A stretch of DNA of 64,000 bases from Ancylostoma caninum (Eukaryota > Nematoda > Chromadorea > Rhabditida > Ancylostomatidae). The position numbers and the translations under genes are program-made. The DNA lies in assembly GCA_037903475.1 (NCBI GenBank), contig JBAJFG010000210.1, positions 62,001 to 126,000 on the forward strand, written 5' to 3'. Position 1 is the first letter of the stretch; each line of letters starts with the position of its first letter. Below the pieces are notes generated by a model, which did no database searches, was not told the DNA's origin, and was given only the letters and a program-made list of their open reading frames with translations. Shown piece after piece: positions 12,791 to 23,640 of the stretch.

Positions 12791-12879
12791 AAAAAATGCC
12801 ATTTCCGTGTTCAGCGGGTAGAACAACCCCAAGGGGCAGGATTTGGGGGAACTCCACCTAAGAAAAAGGGATAAAACGG

Positions 12880-12946
12880 ATACGACCCACCGGTGGGTCG
12901 TATTGTCCTCTACGTAACTTCCCGTACGACCCACCGGTGGGTCGTA
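12880..12946. repeat. Two perfect palindromes in tandem
   Basis: A 24-base perfect palindrome lies at 12880-12903 and its 22-base core is repeated at 12925-12946, with the two centres 44 bases apart. Each half is TACGACCCACC followed by its exact complement with no loop. Similar flanking words (AACGGATACGAC at left, TCCGTTATG at right) suggest a short compound element. It could be a protein binding site or the tip of a small palindromic transposon. The function is unknown. Confidence 0.8.
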
Positions 12947-12959
12947 TTGTCCGTTATGT

Positions 12960-14390
12960 GTTAAACGGGAGGCGTGAGTGCCAAAGTGCTGGACATCGAG
13001 GTTGTGAGGAACCGCTGAATGGCTGTCAATGATGGTATGACGTTAGGACGCGCTCATGATTTCTCGCCTGTTTTTTTTTTTTCGTGCGATTTGTGTTCTA
13101 GTCTTCAGACAATCATCTCCCAGTCTTTTTTGCTGTGATGTCTTCATTCCTTCACTTTTCACCTGCTGTCATGTTTTCACTCTCTCAAAAGGCGCTTTTC
13201 TCCCTGCTCTTTAGAAAAGCATCTGCCGGTGAGGTGTGGTTGCATGTGTACTGCATGTGTTTTCCAAAAGTGAAAGCTGGTTCAAATCCAGGAAATGGTG
13301 GCCAACATTTAGACACGAATATTGGACGTTGCGAGCAGCTTCTTCCATGTGTCTTCCTCCATGTTTTCGATACTTTTTTTCTTATTCAAAGTTCCGATTC
13401 TTTTTAAACACTTGTTTCCCTTCTGCTTTTTGCGTTAAGGTCGTACTTGAGGTGGTAGCCAATAGCAATACGGGAACAACACCTCAAGGAAAGCGGCTAA
13501 TGTGATTTTCACTTCTTAAATCCTAAATTGCGAGGCTTTGTTGTGGTACACTCCCTCTTCAAAAATGGGGTTTTGTGGCAACGATGATCCAATTGTGGGG
13601 CGACGATAGCTCATTTTGGGACGGCAAAACCCTATTTCTGGCGCGACGATGATCCAGCTATACCAGAACGCCAGTAGCTCTTCTGGGGCGAGAGCAGAGT
13701 TCTAGTTGGGGCAAAGAATAGCACAATTTCATATTCGATTTCCTATTTTGCAGCTGCCCGCTCAGTGACAAACAAGGAGACCCGACTTCCGACGAAAATC
13801 CGATTCGGCTATTGTCGTGAGAATTAATGACATTCTCACACGGTTGAGGTCTGGAAACGTTGCAGCCCCCCCCCCTTGCCTTGCTCGTTACAGTGATAGC
13901 GTGGGAAAACCGTCGCGCGCCTAGATGCTCGTGTCTCCGCCTGTCTCATATCGTGAGGAGTAGAATACGAGTGTTTTAATTAATTAGATTAATTCTTGCG
14001 CGAGTGTACCCAGTCAGAGGACTTTAGCAACTGTCATTTGCCCATGTATTGTTTGTATGAACAGCTCTGCTCGAGCTCTTCTCCTTCGCATGGGAATTTT
14101 TGAGAGTGAAGCTTTTGTGTTTCTTCACTCTTAGCAGAACAGCATTTATGTGGCTGTCACATTCGAGACATGCGTGTCAGTAAAAGAATTTGTTCAAGGT
14201 GCTTATTCTGCCGGTTTTGTCCTTCTAGTGAGAAACAGTTTTTGTACACTTTTTTGTCTACTATGGGCACAAGTATGGCCAAGCTAAAAGTAACTAACGG
14301 ACTCCAAGATCTATAACTTTTTCTAGATATAGATAAATAAAATTTGCTTTTATGATTCCGCACTGGTAGGAAACAGAGTCAATGTGTAAT
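12960..14390. other. Spacer without recognised gene
   Basis: This contains short repeats around 13560-13700 (several variants of GGGGCGACGATAGCTC / GCGACGATGATCCA), a C run near 13866 and AT-rich stretches. Overlapping frames at 13135-13505 have no recognised motif. The words at 13890-13925 (CTTGCTCGTTACAGTGATAG) resemble 15397-15430, so part of this is dispersed repeat. Confidence 0.35.
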
Positions 14391-14436
14391 GGTTTCGCAA
14401 CCTCAGTATAAGCACTTGAACGGTGACCCTATCGTA

Positions 14437-15220
14437 TAGGGTGCGCGCAAATTATTGGCGCGCGACTTTTTTTAGTCCCAACCAGGTAGGATTGAGCGAA
14501 TTCACGAGTCATGCTTTAGGTGTCTTTGCTCCAACAATTTCTCCCTTAGACAGCAGCTGGTTTTCAAATAGGCTTTGGAAGACTGCAACAGTTCGTGTAT
14601 GATAAATCAGGACTAAGTCTCAATTATTGCACGCTGATCGTGAATTGGACCACTAAATGATTACCATGGTCAAAAGAGGTGTTATATCTAACAAACCACC
14701 TTCGCTATTTTCTACGAACTCAGTTAGCTACGAATTAGCTGTAAAGCAAATCTGATATGTGTTTTTAAACCATGGGAGATTACCAATTCTAATATTAAAA
14801 GTAGCTTTCGCAAACGTGTTCAGCTCTGATTTGCAAAATAAAACTCGTTCAAAAGTGATTACACGGGTTCTTTCCTTGATTTTTGGATCTTAGGTTCTTC
14901 ATCACTCGCTTCATTTGCACTTCTATGAGCTCATCAGATATGTTAGTGGGTAAAGCCTGTACTACTAAACTGATAAAAATTAACTGGTTGAAATGAAGAA
15001 TTTTGCAAAAATCTTGTGAAATAATACCTGCCTAGGGCGGTCTAAGTTGAAGGCTTCCTCACGCACTTGAAGACCAGAAAAGAGGTCACTCGGCAAACTT
15101 GCTGGTGTTTACGGTAAGTATTGCTCCAGCAAACATACCCACACAGTGGCCTATGAATTCGCTCCACCATCGGTGATTGGGGTTCGAAAAACCACGCGCT
15201 AATAATTTGTGCGCACCTTG
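14437..15220. mobile_element. Tc1/mariner-type MITE, 784 bp, TA-flanked
   Basis: Terminal inverted repeats are TAGGGTGCGCGCAAATTATT at the left and, on the other strand, CAAGGTGCGCACAAATTATT at the right. Both ends are flanked by TA (14435-14436 and 15221-15222), as expected for this superfamily. The interior has no intact transposase; the minus-strand frame overlapping the right end has no catalytic motif. Sequences on either side rejoin into the repeat seen at 11400-11590, which confirms the boundaries. Confidence 0.75.
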
Positions 15221-15224
15221 TATA

Positions 15225-15370
15225 ATAGAGAATACAACTCTCCATTACAAACACCATCGTCGTTAAACGTAAAAACTTGAAAAACTTAATCAAAATTCCT
15301 AAGGGGGGGGGGGTAATTCCTAAGTCGATCATGAATTTTGGATCCGTTTTGCGTTCAATGGCATTCCTCC
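15225..15370 (+). repeat. Right half of dispersed repeat interrupted by MITE
   Basis: ATACAACTCTCCATTACAAAC, a T/G-rich middle with a G run, and TTTTGGATCCGTTTTGC match 11460-11580. The left half of the same repeat unit is at 14391-14436, on the other side of the MITE. Confidence 0.65.
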
Positions 15371-16090
15371 TCAGTCGTGGTTGAGAACAGCTGCATGACT
15401 TGCTCATTATGCTTGTTATAGTGATAACATGGGAATATCCTTGCGCCCCTATGAGCTAGCGATTTGTTATGAATTGATTTGAGATTGTCACTACACGATG
15501 AATGAAAGATAGCACTCAAGTTATCCTAATTTGTTATTGTGCTTATTTTACACAAGTTATCCTAACTCCTAGTTCCAACCTATCGTCTGAATTGACTATC
15601 CGCTTCATCCCATGTTGCATTTGAATGCTACAGCTCTAAATATCACTGTTCAGGTTCAGTCTCAGTGTCCTTTGGTTTTTCTTTCAACCGCACAGCTGTT
15701 TAACTTCTCTTGCAATTATTCTTGCATATCCGTGTTTATTTCTTTGCCTGTAATCTTACATCTTCTTGATTGGCAGTTCATGAGTGTGTGTGAAAGAGAA
15801 CCAGCCACCAAAAACGGAAAATACCTACACCATTGTGTTCAGCGCCTTGAGTTATGTACGAAAATGTGGTAAATTTTGATTTTTACCCTGAATTACAGGT
15901 GTTTCGGGCCACTTCAGTCGTGTTCAGACATGTTAATGGCCGACAGTTGTTTTCACCACAGTTGTAATGAATGAGATAGACCTGTGATTACAGACCCGTA
16001 TAAAGAGAAAGAGACGGGTAGGGTGCCTTTATAACGAAGAAGGGGAACGAGGCGGATGAGGAATGATGCGGATGAAGATTAGGCCTTAAT
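15371..16090. other. Spacer
   Basis: No gene is recognised. The 15612-15872 frame is leucine-rich but lacks family motifs or a splice context. The last 100 bases lead into the Helitron-like element and may contain its unrecognised 5' end. Confidence 0.3.
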
Positions 16091-16642
16091 GTAGTGTTAG
16101 AGATGGGCTGGCAGTGTGATAAGAATGCTCCGGAGTCCAAAAGCGGGGAAACGGCTGGAGTCGGGTCCAGCGGTGTGATAAGGGTGCGCCGGCATCCAAA
16201 AGTGGGGAAACGGCTGGAGTCGGGTCCAACGCTGTGATAAGGGTGCAGCAGCGTCCAAAAACGGGGAAACGCCTAAAGTTGGGTCCAACGGTGTGATAAG
16301 GGTGTAGGGGCGTTCAACAGTGGAGGAACCTCTGGAGAGAGGTCACAACGGTGAGATAAGGGTGCACCGGTGTTCAGGTCCAATCCCCGATTGCACTTAC
16401 TCGGTCAGTTCTCACTTTTTATGTCCACCACAGCGAACCGAAATGCCTTACCACAAATTGTTGGAAAGGAGCTGTCCATAGTAGGTCAATGGTTCCATGA
16501 ACCGCGGTGAAGAATACTTCTCTGGGGATAGTGTCTGTTCATCCACCTTCACTAATCTTATCAGAGGACAATGAAAATATGCGAGCGAAGCGGGCACGAA
16601 AAGAAGCCTGACAGTCCGGCGTTAGCCGGACGATCAGGCTGG
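16090..16642 (+). mobile_element. Helitron-like non-autonomous element 1
   Basis: The right end has Helitron hallmarks. An 18-base hairpin at 16614-16631 (GTCCGGC-GTTA-GCCGGAC) is followed by seven bases, then the terminal CTGG (a CTRR terminus) at 16639-16642, and then host T at 16643. No terminal inverted repeat is seen. The last 260 bases (16383-16642) are closely similar to 36531-36790, which ends identically. The 5' part is a 59-base tandem array. The exact 5' TC terminus could not be placed, so the start is approximate. No Rep/helicase gene is present, so it would rely on an autonomous partner. Confidence 0.7.
16115..16380 (+). repeat. 59-bp minisatellite inside Helitron-like element 1
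   Basis: About four and a half units carry GTGTGATAAGGGTGC, CCAAAA.., GGGGAAACG and TGGAGTCGGGTCCA at a spacing of about 59-60 bases. The same unit forms the array at 36150-36490. Open frames through the array on the minus strand are by-products of repetition. Confidence 0.8.
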
Positions 16643-16943
16643 TTTCTCTTATAATGATGGTATATGTTTATTTACTGAAATTCGAGACATATCGGTGATG
16701 GGTGGAGACATAACGGATGCGGACATCTTCCAGCAACATTTCATGGAGAGCTGATGTTAGGTGAAGTTGATGCGAGTGAGGAAAAACTGAGTTATTGAGA
16801 TGAGAGACGAAATGCGTGTGAGAAGTGAAATGAAGTCAAACAACCTAATTTAATCAAACTATGGGAAGTCGAGTATCAGCCGTTGGTGGTAAGCTAATAG
16901 CGGCAAGACTCATACTGCTGCATGAATATAAAGATATGGTCTA

Positions 16944-17849
16944 TTAGGTTGGTCCGAAAGACTTGCACCTAATTTCATACTTTTTTTCAAAGAATGTTAA
17001 GTTCCTTGTGAATAGATATCAATCAACAAAATAATTACCTCGATAATCCACGAGGTATGACCAACGCTTCACTGGAGAGTCAGCTCTAGAAGTCAAGAAC
17101 TATGACAACTGCGAGTCTAAGAAGCTTGAAATCTCACTTTTCGGTTTGGTCCAATCATCGAATTTCTTTTCTCGTAGATGCAGCCTCAGGGCTCCGAACA
17201 AGCGGTGTTCAGACGGGGATAAGTCAGGAGAATAAGCATGGTGTGGTAGAATTTCTCAACCTAGTTCAGCAATTTTTTGGCGGATCAGCTTTGCCAAGTG
17301 AGGTCGGGCGTTGTCATGGAGTGGAGCAACATGGTCAATTTTTCCCTGCTCCAGGCGAGTTGCACCTGCCACTTTTTGTAATTGCGAAGTGTAGACCTAG
17401 ACAGTCACGGTGTCCCAGGTGTCAGCAGTTCTCGTTACAGCGTTCCCTTGGAATCCTATCAACAACACAGAAAAACCTTCTTTCGTGCACTTCTCCTTCG
17501 GCTGTTTTTGAGATGTTCCCCCCCCCCCCCGCGATTCAACTTTCCTGTCGTGCATGGTTAACATAGAGCACCCAACTCTCATCTCCGGTGATGAGTTGAC
17601 GGAGAAAGTTTCTCCTGTGTGGACGCAGCAGCAAAGACTTACACACACTCACTCTTGCAAGGCACTTAATTTGTGGACCCAATCCGTCATCAGTTTTCTG
17701 TAACCTAGCTCTTCGAGATGTCTGGCGATTATTGCACGGCCGCAGCTAGGTGTATCTTACAGTTCACATGTAGTGGCATTTTGATTCAAAGTCTGTGGAA
17801 TTCTAGATCCTAAAAAATATCTTGGTGCAAAACTTTCGGACCAACCCAA
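16944..17849 (-). mobile_element. Bandit-like mariner, internally deleted, TA-flanked
   Basis: The ends are inverted repeats: TTAGGTTGGTCCGAAAG at the left and, on the other strand, TTGGGTTGGTCCGAAAG at the right. Both are flanked by TA (16942-16943 and 17850-17851). The length of about 906 bases is shorter than the usual 1.3 kb of mariner, implying internal loss. The encoded remains match mariner transposase of the bandit type described from hookworms; that assignment is from family knowledge. Confidence 0.85.
17140..17640 (-). pseudogene. Mariner transposase relic (DD34D type)
   Basis: Translating the minus strand in changing frames gives the three catalytic regions in order. QLITGDESWVLYVNH (about 17616-17563) carries the first Asp. 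LHDNARPHLAKLIRQK (about 17325-17278) carries the second. AYSPDLSPSEHRLFGALR (about 17235-17182) carries the third in the DD34D arrangement. A stop interrupts just after IAELG, and frameshifts occur around the C/G run at 17520. The N-terminal DNA-binding half is largely missing. The enzyme would cut at TA sites, but this copy cannot be functional. Confidence 0.85.
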
Positions 17850-17988
17850 TAATTGAAATTTTGAGAGCAGAAACACAAAAATAACGAAACATCTAACCAA
17901 ACGTGCCGGCGGACAAAGATTTCCTTGGATTCAACCCAAGCTGACAGGTTCGTCCTAATCATTTAAATTTGATTGTGATCTCTTTCAG

Positions 17989-18930
17989 CCCATATACGAC
18001 CGCGCGTTTTCCATGTGCCTCACGTGCGGGACCGTGCAGCTGCCGCAAGGTCCCACATTGTTGATGTTAAAACGGAAAATCACCGAGAGCTGATATGGAG
18101 TTTATTTTCGAAAGATCTTCTGTGTTACCGGCCAAAGAATGGAAGGAAGCCAGCATATTTTGCCGGCACTAAGGACGTAAGGATTTTTCATAATGTGAAA
18201 AATGTCATGGCTGTTAAAAAGACATGTATCCGAGAGTAAGCATGTGTCAAAAACCCTATCCCAAGGAACTGTAGTCATGTGGAAAATATGGTGTTGTGTG
18301 GAACTGTGGCTTTTGTGTGGACTTCTTTTGCCCACTAAACAAAAACCCAGTCTTTGTATACCAGTATGAGTCAGTTCTCTTTGTTGCGAGAATCTATATC
18401 TTTTGGGTGACCATTTTTGCAATAACAAGAAAGCATTCAACAGCAACAGATGATGAAGTTTGTCTTGAGGAAATAGTATTGATTCCATTTGTGAATACTA
18501 TGAAACTGCTTGAAAATGGAGCAATGTCATTGGTGAACAAAAGAGGCGTTGGCCACCTGGAAACCGCGCTGTCGTCTATGGGTTTATGTAATTGAGAGGT
18601 CTTGATCACGTAAATAACGGAAACTTTCTCCAGAGCCCTTTCAGACCGTGAGATGTGATGGGGCCGAAGCTCGATCATGAACGTCTATTCTTTTCTATTA
18701 ATTCATCGTGAAATCAGGAATATAAAGTAGAAAGAAATGGTTTTCTTTCAGCAAACCCGACCAAGGCCGAGTTTGAGCTCATCAAGGATATAACGAGCAG
18801 ATGTTCCTCCGGTAAGACACTTTCTCTTTAAATATATTGAATCCGAGCATAAGTGTCTAACTTGATAGATGAGGTCACCTATGAAAAGGAGCTGGATTTG
18901 CTCCGGAAGAAACATGAGAAGCCTTTGTAA
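17989..18930 (+). CDS. Uncharacterised host gene B, 3' exons
   Basis: Exons are proposed at 17989-18176 (acceptor CTTTCAG, donor GTAAGG), one ending at 18581 (beginning somewhere in 18300-18430), 18752-18811 (acceptor TTTCAG, donor GTAAGA) and 18869-18930 (stop TAA). Phases agree at the last two junctions: the residues read ETALSSM then ANPTKAEFELIKDITSRC, then DEVTYEKELDLLRKKHEKPL. The first listed exon contains HVRDRAAAARSHIVDVKTE and KDLLCYRPKNGRKPAYF. The C-terminus is a charged, probably helical tail. The acceptor of the second exon and the 5' exons are not resolved. The family is not recognised. Consistent phase and good splice signals suggest a real gene between two transposon blocks. 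Confidence 0.6.
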
Positions 18931-19120
18931 ATGATGTAAATAATTCATTGTATTATTTTATATTATATTGTATTATTTTGTATTATATAGTCTTTTGTGT
19001 TTTATATATCAGTTTGTTATATAGGATGTATCAAAAAGTATCCGGCCTACACTATTTCCATGAGGTGTCCAGCGACGAAATTTCACTATATTTAAATGCA
19101 GGTGTTTCCAATAATAATAG

Positions 19121-19334
19121 GGTTGCCATATTTCGATTTCTATTTGCTACCGTCCAAAAAGTTTTTTCATAGCTCGGGTCAAAGTAACTCTTAACGACCG
19201 ACTTTAGTTCCTTTTCGTTGCTGAATCATATTGTTCGAAGATGATATTTCAAATTTCCAGAAAGAAAGTAGTTTCTGGGTTCCACGCCCGGATTATGGGG
19301 TGGGAGGCTCAATAATCCGGATACGCGTTCTTGT
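19121..19334 (+). repeat. Left copy of about 215-bp LINE target site duplication
   Basis: This copy is about 95% identical to 34143-34354, with roughly 11 substitutions plus a small indel. It ends exactly where the LINE 5' sequence begins. The matching right copy starts directly after the LINE A-rich tail. Confidence 0.75.
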
Positions 19335-19389
19335 CAGTCTTGTGCCTGCGGTCACCACGAGCGGTCGCCCTTTGCAATCGATCTCTACT

Positions 19390-19601
19390 ATGCTGACCCC
19401 TCAATCTGGCCACCCCAAGAAAAGAAAACCCTCATCTCCTCTAGCCGCTAAGGCTGCCTCTAATTCCCCATTAGTGGACGGTGATGCGATCCACAGTTGT
19501 TGGACCAAATACACGACATACTGAGCGCTAAGGCCCCGGAGGCGCTTCCACTGCTCGACAAATTTATAGCTAAGTTCCATTCTATTTCAAGTGAAGTTGT
19601 T
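19390..19601 (+). pseudogene. LINE 1 ORF1, 5' part
   Basis: ATG at 19390 opens a frame rich in Pro, Lys and Ser (LTPQSGHPKKRKPSS). It shifts frame near 19500 and then continues as an amphipathic stretch (LLDQIHDILSAKAPEALPLL) up to the Gypsy insertion. The coding sequence resumes at 27443 in the same frame once the LTR element and one TTGTT are removed. ORF1 of CR1-like LINEs encodes an RNA-binding chaperone-type protein. That function is by family. Confidence 0.6.
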
Positions 19602-19793
19602 TGATGTGGCCTTTGAACGGACAGTAGTCTGCAGGAAGCGTTTATTGGTGAAGCAAATGGACAACTGACTAGCGCTTTTATAGGGCTCGGTCGGTGTGTT
19701 TGTAAACAAATGCAGTACAAAGTCCATGAGCAGTAAAATAACACCGAGAGCGGTTAGCGGCTCAACTCGAGAATGTTCGCCTATGATACAACA
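19602..19793 (-). repeat. Gypsy 3' LTR (192 bp)
   Basis: This matches 27236-27442 except for a deletion of about 15 bases (after GACAACTGACT) and a few substitutions. It contains a TATAAAAG-type box on the minus strand near 19676-19685, a plausible promoter element. Confidence 0.92.
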
Positions 19794-19806
19794 CCCCCCC
19801 CCCGCT
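19794..19806 (-). other. Gypsy polypurine tract
   Basis: On the minus strand this reads AGC followed by ten G residues immediately before the 3' LTR. That is the expected position and composition for the second-strand primer of an LTR retrotransposon. Confidence 0.75.
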
Positions 19807-20975
19807 AAGATGAATGTTAGGAGGAGAGAAAACAATTATACATTCATCTGAGATTCTATGCATAGGATTTTCTTGATGGGTTGACTTGTAAACGTTTTGG
19901 TGTTGGCGAATGCGTTGTCCTTGTTCTTGCATCTGTGGCGTTGCAGTCGTTGGATCGGATGTCTCTTTTGAAAACATCGAAGTCGTTGTTTGTGTCGGCA
20001 TTGTGTTGGCAGACGCCAGCGGAATGGTCGACTTTCTTGAAGATGGGTGGGGACTGCGGGGTGGTTCAGTTAGGACATCTGTGAGATCTGGTATTGTCTC
20101 CTCAGTATGTCTTGGGCGATTTGGTCGCATATGGTTAGCGTAACGTCGTTGTATAGATCCATTGATCAGGACATCATATACTGTATAACCATGGCGTGAG
20201 ACGACTGTGGCCGGAGTCCATCTGTTCCGTCCTTGTCGGAATTCTCGCACCCATACCGTCTCTTTTAGTCCAAAACTCTTTGGCCTGGCTCCATTGTGTC
20301 GATTGAATTGCTCCTCCATGACGTCGTTTCGAAACGTAGGCCGATTTTTGGGAGTTGTGAGTAGGGAGAGCGGTGTGCGAAGACGACGTCCCAAGTAGTT
20401 CTCGGCTGGTGATCGTCCATGAGGGGAAGAAGGGTATGGTGAATTACGGTACACTAGTAGGAACTTCTGTAGCGCTTCTGACATCGTTTCATCACTTGTG
20501 AGTTTCCGAAGTATACGTTTGAAAGTGTCCACGAACCTCTCTGCCTGTCCGTTCGACTGTGGTTGGAAAGGTGGGGATCGCATGTGGACAATACCTCTGA
20601 GTCTGCAGAAATCCGCGAATTCCATCGACGTGAACTGAGTTCCATTGTCTGAAACTAAGATTTCGGGATTTCCAAACTGTGCGAATAGTCTGTCAAGTTG
20701 TCATATTGTAGCTTTGCTTGTTGTCGACGACATCTCTATGATTTCAGGCCACTTTGAGTAGGCGTTGACAATAACGAGGAACATCCTTCCGTCCATTGGT
20801 CCGGCATAATCGATGTGGATCCGTGACCGTGGTTTCTCTTCGATCGGCCATGAGAAAAGTTCTGTTTTAATTGGTGCCTTGGCTAGTTCTTGGCATTCCT
20901 GACATCTTCGAACGAATTCCTCAATTTCTTTTGTGATGTTGGTCCAGTAGATGTATGAGCGAGCCAGCATCTTCA
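19795..20975 (-). pseudogene. Gypsy integrase region
   Basis: This is the integrase, which inserts the cDNA into the chromosome. The zinc-binding part (SYIYWTNITKEIEEFVRRCQ with the CxxC pair) lies at 20976-20880. Core aspartates are seen in HIDYAGP (about 20815) and SDNGTQF (about 20650). The glutamate is in SNGQAERFVDTFKR (about 20555). The three catalytic acidic residues are therefore present. Lesions are an in-frame TGA at about 20699-20701 and a single-base frame change at about 20975, joining to the RNase H frame. The C-terminal tail after NHMRPNRP is Pro/Thr/Ser-rich and runs into the LTR. Confidence 0.9.
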
Positions 20976-22795
20976 TCCGTGTTGCTCCGGGTGTCCATCA
21001 TGTAGTATTCTGAGAATTTGATGGCGAAGTTGTAATGGGATGACGATTCTTGGTCCGAAGAAGAAGCAGTCGTGCTGAAGTGAGAGTGATCGACGAAGGG
21101 CCTGGTAGCGAGTTATGTTGGGCGAGGACTTCGGTGGCCATCTATCTTTTCGAACGTATTCCATGACTTTCTTCAGGGTCTCGTCTTTTGCACTCTCTTC
21201 TGCAACTGTTTCTATTGAAATGGGTAGGGCTTTGCTGGCAGCGTTACAAATTGCTTCCACGTCCTGGATAGCTTGGGCGATGACGGTATCCTCAGAACTA
21301 GTCAACTCCTTTGCGATTAGTAGGGACAATGCGTCAGCCTGCCCAAATTCTGTGGTTTTGCGGTATTCGATTTTGAAATCGTAGCAGCGAAGTATGAGTG
21401 ACCAGCGTAGAAGTCGATTTGCTGCGTATACTGGATTTCCATTTTTGCTGCCGAAAATCGCAACTAGCGGTTTATGGTCAGTGAGAAGGGTGAATTGTCG
21501 TCCAAAAAGGTACCTGTGAAATTTGCTGACTGCGTAGACCAGTGCGAGTCCTTCTTTTTCGATTTGACCATACTTCTTCTCTGTGTCAGTGAGGCTGTGG
21601 CTAGCATGGTATATTGCTTTCTCACTTCCATCAGGGTAGCGATGTAGAATCACTGCTCCTATCCCATAATCGGAAGCATCGGCTGCAACAATGAGCTCCA
21701 ACTTTGGGTCGTAATGAGTGAGCAGTAACGGTGACGTCAGGATATCCTTGGTCTTCTGAAAAGCTTCCTGACACTCAGATGACCACACGAACGGTGTGTC
21801 CTTCTTCAATAGGGCGTCGAGGGGAGCCCGAAGACGACGCATGTCTGGTATGAAGGCACCGTAGTAGTTTATCATTCCAAGCAGAGAGCGCAGTTGTGTT
21901 TGGTCTTTTGGAGGCGGCATCTCAGTGATAGCTCGGACTTTTTCAGGACTAGGGCGTCGTCCGTCTTTGTCAACGATGTTGCCGAGGTACCTTATCTCCG
22001 GCATCATGAAGTGGCATTTGTCGATGCGCACACGGAACCCATAACTGGAGATTCTCTCAAACAATGCTTCCAGGTTCTGAATATATTCATCTGGGGTTTG
22101 TCCAGTGACGATGACATCATCAAGGTAAGCGGCGACGCCCGGAAGGCCAGCGATCATTGAGTCAATGATTTGCTGAAAAATTCTAGGGGCAGATGTGACT
22201 CCAAAAGGAGTCTATTGTAGCGAAACAGTCCACGATGGGTATTGATCGTGAGGAGTTCCCTGGAATCTTCATCCACTTCGACTTGTAAGTAGGCATCCGC
22301 AAGGTCAATTTGAGAGAACAGCTGGCCACCATTTAGCTTCGTGAATATCTCCTCTATTGTCGGGAGTGGATGCTGATGTAGTATTAAAGCGTCGTTTAAA
22401 CCCGTGGAGAAATCGGCACAAAGTCTTATATTTCCATTGGATTTCTTCACAACGACTATTGGCGCAGCCCAATTGGAGTGATCGACGGCTGTAATGACTC
22501 CTTCACTCACCAAACGATCGATCTCCATATTGACGGCTGGCTGGGATGCGAATGGCACAGGCCTTCCTTGTCGATAGACAGGACGAGCATCAGGCTTGAG
22601 GAAGAGTTTTGCCTTCGTTTTCGTGCAGTGTCCAAGGACGTCGGCGAACTTGGTCTTCATCTTTGAAACTGTGTCATCGCGGAATTTTTCTAGATCTGTG
22701 GCTGCCAATCTGCAGTGGTACTGGTCCTTAAGCTGTAGGTAATCGGGCATCTGTACGCACCACTCAAGTCCAAGAAGATCTGCTCAGACATTCGC
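20973..22795 (-). pseudogene. Gypsy reverse transcriptase and RNase H
   Basis: The reverse transcriptase starts with MPDYLQLKDQYH (22750) and carries the fingers motif PIVVVKKSNGNIRLCADF and FSQIDLADAYLQVEVDE, the first catalytic block. A single-base frame change near 22210 leads into 22157-20973, which holds the catalytic AAYLDDVIVTG box. RNase H follows with ELIVAADASDYGIGAV and LLTDHKPL. The zinc-finger histidines of integrase begin at ILHDGHP. All active-site residues look intact, and only the frame change (and the protein break upstream) prevents a continuous polyprotein. Confidence 0.93.
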
Positions 22796-22998
22796 TCAGC
22801 TCTAGGCTCGGCCTTGAGCAGCACTAGCTTTATGGCTTTTCGAGAAGAGCTGCTAATTTGAGAGTTCTTTATCATCACCAATAGAATTCCGGTCATATAG
22901 TATTCATATAATATCAGCAATTGTGTCGGGTCTTGGGCAGATATTGCTGCTAATGTGGGGCGACAGTGCTGCCATAGTGGGCCGACAGTGCTGCCAAT

Positions 22999-23028
22999 TT
23001 AAGGTCCGCGGCCCCCCGCGGACCTTAA
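22999..23028. repeat. Perfect 13-bp stem hairpin, GC core
   Basis: TTAAGGTCCGCGG (22999-23011), loop CCCC, and its exact complement at 23016-23028. An outer GTGCTGCC...GGCAGCAC pair extends the cruciform. It lies at the inner left edge of the 3.1-kb insertion and resembles a transposon terminal structure. Confidence 0.85.
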
Positions 23029-23379
23029 GGTGGCAGCACTATTGGCTGTAGTGCTGCCCCAACTCTGAAATTTTCTGATGGTCAAATGGTCGAAAAATTC
23101 GTGAAAAATTTATTATCAACAAGAGTACAGATTCGATCAGAATACAAAATAAAACGAATAATAAGCATGCTTAAAGCGCCCTTAAGCTCCAGTGACGTCA
23201 GAAAAAACAGTTTTTCATAAAAATCCTAAAAATGCTCTAATAGCAAAAATATCAAGAAATACACATCAAACTGGGTGTCTTGGGTCACGCTAACGAAAAT
23301 CTGCAATGAAATCCAATTTTGTCGATGCCCAAGACACCCAAAAAAAACAAACAACTTCAGAATTCAGGATGAAGATAGG

Positions 23380-23640
23380 AAATTTTGGGCAAAAAAGAAG
23401 TGAAATGAGGAAAACAATCACGATCTCGTTACAATGAAAAGCCCAAAATTTCCTAAAAACGTAAAGTACATACAATTATCAAGCGTAATCAATATCTTCA
23501 ACAGTTCGGACAAGATTAGGAAATTTTGGGCTTGGAATTAAGTTAAACTGTAATCTCGGCACAAAAAAGCCCAAAATCCCCTAAAGCATAAAACTAAATA
23601 TGTACAAATTTTACGAATAATCAATATCTTCTGAGATCAA
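23380..23640 (+). repeat. Tandem pair of about 120-bp units
   Basis: The words GATTAGGAAATTTTGGGC / GATAGGAAATTTTGGGC, AAAGCCCAAAAT, CCTAAA and GAATAATCAATATCTTC recur in order at about 23371-23500 and 23510-23635. This is non-coding sequence inside the 3.1-kb insertion. Confidence 0.7.

Noticed and set aside
17102..17566. 154-codon plus-strand frame
   Set aside because: It is antisense to the mariner transposase relic, whose catalytic motifs are on the minus strand.
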